A stretch of 64,000 nucleotides of DNA from Salvator merianae. Its lineage: Eukaryota > Chordata > Lepidosauria > Squamata > Teiidae. The stretch spans positions 13,186,327 through 13,250,326 of the forward strand of contig QVOM02000090.1 of the NCBI GenBank assembly GCA_003586115.2, read 5' to 3'. The position numbers and the translations under genes are program-made. A model generated the notes under the pieces. The model did not search any database and was not told the DNA's origin. It was given only the letters and a program-made list of their open reading frames with translations. This document shows, piece by piece, positions 55,993-64,000 of the stretch; the stretch's first letter is position 1, and every line of letters begins with the position of its first letter.

Positions 55993-57240
55993 TCTGAGAA
56001 GAAAGGCTGCTCAAAAAATATTTACAGTTGTGAGGAAAAAAATATAAAAATTCATCAGCTCAACATTTGCCCTTTGCACATGCTCAGGAGCTAACACTGT
56101 TACAACAATAAACCTTGATACTTTTTTTTAATTTTCCCCAGTATTCCTGGTACCTCAGAAACTGTTGCTAGCTAAGTCTTAAAATAAGGTTAATTTGCTT
56201 TATTTATCAGGGAAGGAAGGGAAAAGTAGCTTATTTCACAGCAGGCCATACTAAGCCACCATTAAAGAAATAATACTGCTGGGAGTGAAAAAAACAAATA
56301 GAAAACAAATTTCTGAAATATAATTTTTGAAAACTGTCAAACCTATGGCTCTAGCACTGAACAGACAGCCAAGAGGGGCTTTGGGGCAGGAAAAACCAGG
56401 ATTTTAGACAGAAAAAAATGGGAAATAGAGGAACCAAAACCCTAGTACAAAACAGAAATTTGTTTATCTGAAGGAATTTTTGTGTACCCTGATGTAAAAA
56501 GCAGAGCCCGACAGCAAAAGTCAGATATTGCCATTTTAGAAGCTGAAGCTACAGCACAACCCAAGAAATAAACCATCAGGCTTCAGTAGAAAAAACCTGA
56601 AAACCTGTTGCTGCTTTTCATGTTTATTTTGCTTTGTTATGAAGGAAAAATAACCACCATGCCAGGCAATAATTCACCAAAGGAAGAACATTAGTGGCAG
56701 TAAAAAAAACCAAACCTCCAGCAGTCACACAACTTTTCTTTTCTTTTTTAAAGCAGAAAAGGAAGAAAGAAAATTAAACCTGAGTTCCACACAACCTACC
56801 ATAATCTAATTATTTACGAGGCCTCAAAAGAGCTTAAGGGCGTGATTTAACTATATAATTTAACAAAAGGTGGGGGGGGAAGCCCTTGCCTATCATTTGA
56901 TTCTGCTAATGGTTCATATTTCACGTGTATTTCTACTCCAAAGTTTAAATAAATAAAGCAAAAATAAACATCATAGCCCCACTCCAGATTGCCCTACGCT
57001 AATCAAAACAGCTGTTTTGAGTTTTAAAATGCCAGCAACTTTGGTTCTCAGCCCTTCCAAACTCTGTGCTGCCCTCCCAGCCAGTGTGGACAGGGTAAAG
57101 GAAAAACCTTCCTCTGTTCAGCCAGAAAAGTACAATAAACAGCCCTATAGTTTCCTCCCCAGTGATCACACCCTGAAAAAAAATCAATCAGGGTGAAAAA
57201 AGAAAGGGTTTCAGTGCTGGGATAATCTCAAACAAGGAAA
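55993..57240. other. AT-rich stretch, nothing recognised
   Basis: AT-rich, with several A-runs and a G-run at about 56871-56879. No gene is recognised. Confidence 0.5.
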
Positions 57241-57264
57241 GTACTGGATGGGAGGGGATAGTAT

Positions 57265-57482
57265 GGGTCCAGTCACACCTAAGTTTTAATCCAGCTTCAA
57301 TCCACTTTTGGATTGAAAGAACACATCAGCAAAGTTACTAATCATTTTCTTTCCATGTTATCTGAAATAAAGGCGGATTTTCTGAGTTGGATAATGCTAA
57401 AACATCTTATTACTTCACTGATGTGTTCTCTCAGTCTAAAAGTGGACTGAAGCTGGATTAAAACTTAGATGTGACTGGACCC
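57265..57482. mobile_element. Palindromic MITE with about 65-bp inverted repeats
   Basis: The arms 57265-57331 and about 57416-57482 are inverted copies with roughly 10% mismatch. They start gggtccagtcacacctaag and end with its near complement. Only about 85 bp separates them. The flanks are tat and taa, so the target duplication is unclear. Confidence 0.85.
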
Positions 57483-57849
57483 TAAGAATATTTAAGTGTG
57501 ATCTCTCAAGGCCAGAGATGGCCTCAAATCTTCTTATTTAACAAGGGTGACCACAGCCTAAGAGAGATTCTGAACTGGGTAGCATACCGGACCACCAGGT
57601 GTACTAGGACCTCCCTTCCTTTCACAGGTGTGGTCTAAAGGAGCCCCCGCCCCTTAGACCTGCCGCCATAGACCCACCCCTGGGAGTGATGCCTCCCATA
57701 GACCTCACCAACAAGTGGAAGGGAGGTTCCTAGCATGCCTCCTAGTTCAGTATACCAAATAATGTGGGATTGCCCAAATTCTCTGTGGCTCCTTTTCCCC
57801 TCCTCCTTCTTTCAGCTCATTGAAAATGTATTGGTTGAAGCATTCTTAC

Positions 57850-58092
57850 CAGAGATGTACGCAAACAGAAATTGTATGTTCACTATTGAACCAAACATCC
57901 ACTTGTTCAGTTTGCTGGCGAACCATTTAATCAAAGAAAAGGGTTGTTTGTGTTCGATTTCCAACTTGTTCAAAAACAAAACCTGCCATTTTTTTTCCCA
58001 CTGAAAAGAAGCCCTTTTTAAGGGCAAAACCACAGAGAACACAAACTGTTTGATCGAGTTTTCAAACATGAGCCAAACTTCGTACATCTCTA
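57850..58092. mobile_element. Non-autonomous hAT-like element
   Basis: The left end is cagagatgtacg (57850-57861). The right end is cgtacatctcta (58081-58092), its complement except for the last base. The flanks are attcttac (57842-57849) and agtcttac (58093-58100), an 8-bp duplication with one mismatch, as expected for hAT transposons. No transposase is encoded. Confidence 0.8.
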
Positions 58093-58100
58093 AGTCTTAC

Positions 58101-59650
58101 TCATACATACAGCATTCTGCCCCCAACAAAGCTGAGTTGGGGAAGAAGTAGCAAAAATCTACTATCTCCCCAAAATACGTTCTCTCCTCTAAGTGGACAG
58201 TGCCCACCTAACGGATAGCGGAGGAGCATGGGTAATATGCTTATCCAATTTCACAGTCCTCCTCTTTCCAAAGAGATCACTTCAGTGCAGGAAAACACAC
58301 CCTTTTCATTCAAAAATGCAGGATTTGGGTGCCTTGAGATGGTGCCTTGGAGGCAACCCACCCAGAGGTACCCCCAGAATCAACTATGAGGCCCTTATAA
58401 ACACGCTTAGGAGAGCTGGAAGCATAATGATGAGGTTTCTTGAGGGCACTGACAGCAAATGGAAGCTTCAGTTGAATTTTGACTAGCGGCTGAGAATGCC
58501 CTAAATCAATTTGTTCGCTAATACCCAGTGGCCAAGATGGATGCCAGAAAATAACTGAAAACACTCTTCTGCTTTTTTACAGTTAATATTTTATTAAAAA
58601 CTGTATTTATTTATTTATTTATTTATTTTATTTTATTTTAAACAGTCTAAAGTGAATTTCTTCTGCTGACGTACAAATCTAGTACGAAATCTTATTGACT
58701 TGTGCTTGGGTCCATGACTGTAATAAAGCGTTTCCCTGGATTTTCACCCTTCCTTGCAACTGAAAAGCAATTTAGTAGCAAAAGGGGAAACAGACAGGAA
58801 GATGTACATGCCCACATGACTCCCCCATAAAAGCTTCTGCTCCATAACCAGGTGGGTGTGATTTTTAATGCGTTACTTTTTTTTTTTTCAAAGGGAGTAT
58901 ATTATACAGAGTATTATTTGAATCTTTTTCTGGAGAAGCACTTGCCCATCCTTTGTGAAGCAAAGCCCTCTGTGCCACAAAGAAACACATTTATCAATGT
59001 CATTCACGAGCAGCGAGTGCCAGGCAGAGGAAGTGTTCAGATTTTATTTTATTTTTTGTCTTGGTTTTTGGCAGCTGATTAAGTGTCTGAAATTGCAGTT
59101 GTATTCGACGTCTGAAAGGGGAAGCACCATCAAACTCTTGGAAGAGTGATGCTTTTTCAGTATTCTTGATTATACGCCCATGCAATCTTCTGCTTCTTTT
59201 CCCACTCTTTCTCCTTTGTAACACAATAGCCACCTTTCCATTGATAAGAATCCTAGTGGTCCATTTTAAAGGCCATTGAAACTGTTCGCCATTAGTTCCA
59301 CTCTAGGGACTTTTAGAAACAATTCAAAGGCACTTGCAAAGTCTCCAGCTTTGGCCAGGAAAATCTAGGCAGAAAAAAAAAAAATGACCTGTTGAAGTTG
59401 ACCTGTTTCCTCAAGAGAAGAAAACTTCAGATGATCGACAGCTTGCTTGTGGAGGAAGAGAGAAGAGGATGATTAGGGAAGCCATAGCAGTGATATCGAG
59501 GTCTTCTAGCAGCCCAGATCAGGGCCTCCTGATCTGGACCAGGCCTCATCCTGTTCAGATGGAGCATACTAGTAGTGGGCGGGGCTTCCCATTTTCCACA
59601 CTAACATGCAGAATGGAGGTCTTTAGTGTAGAATACCAGCAAGTGCAGAA
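58101..59650. other. Intergenic stretch
   Basis: Includes an (ATTT)n tract at about 58603-58640 and an A-run near 59370-59383. No gene is recognised. Confidence 0.5.
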
Positions 59651-59654
59651 AAGT

Positions 59655-59915
59655 CCTTAGTTTGGTGATAGAGCCCTGCTTTGCACGCAGAAGGTCTAGT
59701 ATTACTGCCAAGACAACTGCATAAGGATGTCCATGTAGTCAACAGGACCTGAGTTCAACTCAGTGTCATCTATAGTTCAGTGGCATCGTATGCGTTGCAC
59801 GAAGAAGGACCAGGTTCAAGCCCTGGTGACTTCCCAGAAGAAAGCGATGGCAAACGTCTTCTCTGTTGTTGCCAAGAGAACTCCGTGGAGGTGTCCATAT
59901 GGTCACCAAGCACTG
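59655..59915 (+). mobile_element. tRNA-derived SINE with a partial second unit
   Basis: The tRNA-like head at about 59770-59825 has 'tatagttcagtggcatcg' (A box) and 'aggttcaagccctgg' (B box), followed by the body 'gcgatggcaaacgtcttctc' and 'gccaagagaactcc'. Just upstream (59655-59769) there is a diverged partial unit ('gtgatagagccctgctttgcacgcagaagg'). Confidence 0.7.
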
Positions 59916-60747
59916 AATTCAGCTTGAAGATGTCTTCTGGACCTTGGTCAAGCAAGAACCACCTATAACTTGGTATGGACACTTGAGATGAGTTCACTTC
60001 CCTGACGCACAGCAGGAAGTTTCTGGGCAAGGAAAGTGGAAACACTGCAACTTTTGTCATCTCCTCTTGAGCTGCTCATATTGCATCACTTTTTTAAAAT
60101 GCCACTGATTGCCTTTTTCTATGCTGAGATTTAATCCAGTCTGACCTTTTGCTGAGAGGGAGGAAAATCAGCACAACGGCATCCTTCAACCTTGTCTTAT
60201 AAAAAAAACCCTGTTTGAAGATTGGAGCGATTGCGCCTGGGAACATTTTCAAAATTAAGAAGATTAACTTAGGAAGCCTGAGGATGGTTTTAATTTTTCC
60301 TGGCTCCTTCAACAATTCTCTTGATAACAAGTCCTTGGAAGGGGAAAACAATAGTAAACTCCTCTGAGCAGAAGAGCAGAAGGAAACTCCTACCTAATGC
60401 CAGGAACCAAATAGCAGCTGTAGCTGTTCCGGCTGCCATTTTTTTAGATTCATCTGATGGCGCAGCAGTGCTTTACCTTTATGAGGTTTTCCCTGTGCCA
60501 GAGTCATCTCCTAAAAATGTGGAGCAGCTATTCCAAAAATCACCAAGCGAGCGGTCACCCACCACAGCCGGTAGCTCAGGGTTGGAGCCCACACTTCCTT
60601 TCTGCTTCACTCACGTTTCAAAGCAGAATTGGTCAATGGATGACTGACCCACTCCATACAACGAGATGCAGTTTTCCTGTACCTTTGAACAGAATTGCGG
60701 CCTTAACTCTTTCTTATTTACCATTAACTTTGCCTGTTCTGACGCCT

Positions 60748-60788
60748 GGAGAGAGAGAGAGGGAGGGAGGGAGGGAGGGAGGGAGGAG

Positions 60789-60826
<38 letters not shown>
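60748..60826. repeat. (GAGG)n/(GA)n low-complexity tract
   Basis: gagg units pass into a long ag dinucleotide run. This makes Arg/Glu-rich spurious ORFs. Confidence 0.97.
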
Positions 60827-60828
<2 letters not shown>

Positions 60829-61578
60829 CCCCTCAACACTGCAGATGCTTTTTGCAATCTCAGAAAAAGCCTTGCTCCATTCTGTACCACCATTCCAAAG
60901 GATGTTCCCAAGAGCATCCAACTTCTTCAGCCCCCAATCAGCCCTCAAACCTCCACCTTTGGCACCAGGGGCAACTTAGAATCCCTCTGAATATCTAAAA
61001 CCCATATTTTCAGTACAGGCATCTTGTTGGTGTCACTGAACTAATCCACTTCTCCTTCGCTCAGATGCCCCTTGGAGAGGTCAGTTCCCAATTCAAGTCC
61101 AAGCTTAAGCCAAGAGTGGAAGGAAGGGATGCTCTTTTTCCCTTCACTGGCTAAGTGGTACACACATTTTTGGCCAGGTTGGAAGGGCAAGGGGCCACTG
61201 CTATCTTCCTGGAAGGTTAAGATGAAGTGGTCTTCCCTTTGACAACACCCTATCCAAGATCAGCGTGACCTTAGATGACTTTTGCCTCCCAGTCTCGCAA
61301 GGGAATCGCTTCTAGCCAGTCTAAAGTGAAGATGGTCATCAATAAAGAAATGCGTTGCCCAAAAGGAACTACAGGATTCATGGACTCGACTTTTGATCCC
61401 CTGCATCTCCTTGAAGAAACTCCGTTTTTCTTCTCATTGCCATTTCATTACAGTCATAAAAGAGGAAAGTACTTTATGGCTCCTTAAAGTACATTTGCTC
61501 TGGAAGAGGAAGAGGAGACTTCGGCAGTCCTTGAATTCCAGCCTTGGGTGATTGCTAGAACGCATCCATGTAGTTTTT

Positions 61579-62009
61579 GGGGGGCTGTTTGCATTTAACC
61601 CTTAGTGAGTGAGCAAATGCACGCTGGGCAAATGTATCTGCACAAACCCACCACCGCAGTGTCCGGAAATGTGTACAGCCACTCCTGGATGCTACTAACT
61701 GTGGAAAGTTAAAACACCATCCACAGCTTGACTGGGAGCAGCCGGATCTCTCCCAGTCAGCAACGTTTGCGCCTTCTTCCCGGTGCAAATGCCGCGAGTG
61801 GGTGAGGTGGGGTGACCGTGGTTCCACAGTCATGCACCGCTTCCCAATCACCATGGCAATGTCCGGCTGCATGCCGGATCGTCACCGTGGCCACCATCAT
61901 GGTGACCAGGCCTGCAATTCACACTTCAAGGGCCTGGTGGCTGCTGGGTCTTTACCAGCCTAGAATGGTCTGGTTATACCATTCTAGAATGGTCAATGTG
62001 AACAGACCC
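61579..62009. mobile_element. MITE, diverged copy of the 387-bp family
   Basis: The left end is 'gggctgtttgcatt' and the right end 'aatgtgaacagaccc', roughly complementary. The internal order of motifs ('gatgctactaactgtgg', 'agcctagaatgg', 'ccattctagaatgg') parallels the copies at 33.4 and 35.8 kb. Confidence 0.65.
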
Positions 62010-63450
62010 TTTGGCAAAAAGTGGTTTGCTAAAATCCAACCTGGGATCGTTGCACAAACAGAGCACAGTTTCTAATCCAGAATTATCTTCCGACGTCTTT
62101 TCACAACAGAGAACCTTCTGTGTATCCTGGAGAAACTGGGACACACACACACCCTCCATCTCCAGAAGTCGAGATCCACTGGTTTTTTTCCATCTCTTTT
62201 CAAACCCTCTCTAAATTCTTTCAGTTCCTGTTAGGCACGTCGGGAGGAAAAATCATTTGAGGCTACAGAAGGTTGCTTCCAGGCCTTCAGACAAATGGAT
62301 GATTTATTGACAAATGTCGCCAGGAGTTGATCATTAGCTGTTAGGCAAGGCTTGCCTTTGCAACTTCAAACAGCATTAGGGACCCCTGCTACAGAGGTCC
62401 ATAATTGAGATGCCTCGGTTTTAGGCTGTGCACAAAAAGAGAATCAATGGTCCTCCTGCCTCTTCAGTGTTTGCACTTCTCCATTCCCCTTTTAGTGTAA
62501 ACAGAGACATTTATGTGATATTGTACTAAACATTTATGGAGGATCGTATTAAATATCTTTATGAAATAGGCATCAAAAGAGGTGACAAATAATCTCAGTG
62601 GCATTGACAGTTGCTTCCTAGAATGCCGAAGACAAGAGAGAACTGTGGGTTGGAGAGACAGGCAGGATGCTCCGAAAGGCCATTTGCAGGGAGTCAAGAG
62701 CAGGTGAAGGTTTTCCCCCGTCTTCTGCTTGAGAATGTCCAGACGCAAGTGGTGGGCCGCTATTAGTATTGTTAAGGATTGCTCAAAATCTTTCAGGTAA
62801 TCCATAATATTGTCTTTTTCACACACGATCCATAGATATAGGTAGTCAATCACTAAATATATGATAAGGGTCATAGAAAGTACACTTAAGCTGTGATAAG
62901 TCTTAGCAAATGCATTATAAGACTTATATGCAGACTGTTAGGAAAAATGCATTTAATCAGTGTTCCAATTAAATGCTCAACCTCTCTGATTAATAAGAAC
63001 AACTGTTTGTGCTCTAATCATATAACAGAGCTGCGTAGTATCTTTTTCTTTTGACTTCGGTAAAGATGTCTTCCTCTCAGGCATATTTTCAGAATTGAAT
63101 TCTCTTTTTTCCTTTCTTTTTTTAAAAAATAAAGAAAATTGTATTAACAAGGAAATGCAGAGATTAAGACAGTCTAACATTCTTGCTTCAGAGTCAGACC
63201 CAGCCAATGGCTTCAGGCCACCAGCCAGACAGTCTGGCCGAGTTTCAGAAAACTAAAAATGCTGCAGGCCTTCAAAATCAATTTTGAGATATTCCGTTTC
63301 CAGCGAGTGCTGGCTATGGAACTATTTGGAGATGCATACAAATGAAAAGGACTCAGTTTGATGACAGAGAAACCCACCAGTTAGTTGGGGAAGAGGTTGG
63401 TGGATTAGTCGAGTAGAACATGGCTCCAGGTGTAGCAGCACAAGAAGAAT
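62010..63450. other. Intergenic stretch with a CR1-like tail
   Basis: About 62645-62770 is a further copy of the CR1-type 3' end seen at 38.7 kb ('gacaggcaggatgctccgaaaggcc', 'agtggtgggccgcta'). The rest is AT-rich and unassigned. Confidence 0.55.
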
Positions 63451-63451
63451 T

Positions 63452-64000
63452 GGGCACTGGGCAGGTGAGGGTTTTGCCATTGGGAGTTGCACCAGGGGGC
63501 TAGGGCGGGGGCTGGCAGTTGAGGTGAAGGGCGAGGGGTGGGTCTGGACCCTAACCGTAGGTGAGGGGCGAGGGTTAGCTCCCTGGGGTCAGCTCCACGC
63601 CTGGTGGGGAATGTGCCATGGAGCTCAGGCCAGGGCTGCCGTTTGAAGGGGGGGCGAGGGGCAGGCCCGGGGCCCTCCCTGTGACCCTTGGGTTAGAGCT
63701 CTGGGGCTAGCTCCGGGCGTAGGGTTGCACCGAGGGGCTTGGGCACGGGCCATGACCTGGGGTGCTGGGTCAGGTTGGGACTCAGGCTCGTTCGTGATCC
63801 CCAGCTAGGGTTAGGGTAAGGGCCATGGGGCTAGCTGAGGGGCGTGGGTGGCGCCCCGGGGCTCATGCTGGGCCCGTGTATTGAGCTGGGGGGTCAGGGA
63901 GGGGGTCACAGCCGTTGTTGGGGGGTACTAGCTAGGCTTAGGATTAGGGCCCTGGGGCGTGTTGCAGGCGTGAAGGTCACGCCGTGGGACTCGGGGCGGA
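63452..64000. repeat. GC-rich tandem repeat with 118-127-bp units
   Basis: Units are marked by 'gggttag' or 'tagg(g/c)ttagg' at 63572, 63690, 63808 and about 63932 (spacing 118, 118, about 125), with a first diverged unit near 63455. Each has 'ctggggctagctcc'-like and 'gtgggg..cgcc..ggggct' parts. Composition changes sharply at about 63450. The array runs off the window. Confidence 0.85.

Noticed and set aside
60457..60990. 177-codon plus-strand ORF
   Set aside because: Crosses a (GAGG)n/(GA)n tract that adds Arg/Glu repeats. No family resemblance on either side.
14500..64000. Coding exons of CALN1, the neighbour of GALNT17 in human
   Set aside because: I looked for EF-hand loops (D-x-D-G-x) on both strands in the translated segments and saw none. 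The gene may lie beyond the window.

Overview
The window looks like nuclear DNA of a squamate reptile (lizard or snake). The interspersed repeats point that way: BovB (RTE-clade) LINE fragments, L2/CR1-type LINE tails, tRNA-derived SINEs and several families of short inverted-repeat DNA transposons. No prokaryotic operon, CRISPR array or rRNA gene is visible.

Region 1, 1 to about 14.5 kb, plus strand. This is the 3' end of one protein-coding gene: five coding exons (5678-5863, 6909-7046, 10356-10451, 12701-12868, 13493-13639) with GT..AG junctions, all in phase 0. They encode about 244 residues: the end of the catalytic domain and the whole ricin-type lectin domain of a polypeptide N-acetylgalactosaminyltransferase. 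It is best matched to GALNT17 (WBSCR17), with GALNT9 as the alternative. The 5' exons lie outside the window.

Region 2, about 14.5 to 39 kb. Mostly intergenic and repeat-rich: BovB fragments on the minus strand (16.4, 19.4, 22.8 kb), LINE 3' tails (30.1, 35.6, 37.2, 38.5-38.9 kb), multimeric tRNA-SINEs (34.4-34.9 kb), a perfect 36-bp inverted repeat (16.15/16.35 kb) and a 387-bp MITE (35.8 kb). A plausible spliced transcript 3' end lies at 38.09-38.42 kb. Several repeat-free AT-rich stretches could be conserved regulatory DNA, but that cannot be shown from one sequence.

Region 3, about 39.6 to 54.3 kb, possibly to 55.5 kb. This is the most unusual part: a locally duplicated locus with a 658-bp assembly gap. 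On the minus strand, short exon-like cassettes recur with splice donors, and similar peptides are partly kept between copies. There are several terminal-exon-like blocks with AATAAA signals, the last at about 39.6 kb. Between them lie arrays of a roughly 105-bp tandem monomer, a 37-bp minisatellite, a CpG-rich 101-115-bp triplicate and a near-identical 0.55-kb direct duplication. A CpG-rich segment with paired CCAAT and GC boxes at 55.2-55.5 kb could be its promoter. Some copies carry stops or lost splice sites, so the locus may be a fast-evolving coding gene, a non-coding RNA gene with repeated exons, or a decaying cluster. I do not recognise the family.

Region 4, about 54.3 to 64 kb. No recognised gene. 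It holds a 246-bp tandem duplication, a palindromic MITE, a hAT-like element with a near-perfect 8-bp target duplication, SINEs, another copy of the 387-bp MITE family, and at the right edge a GC-rich tandem repeat of about 118-127 bp with telomere-like GGGTTAG motifs that runs off the window.
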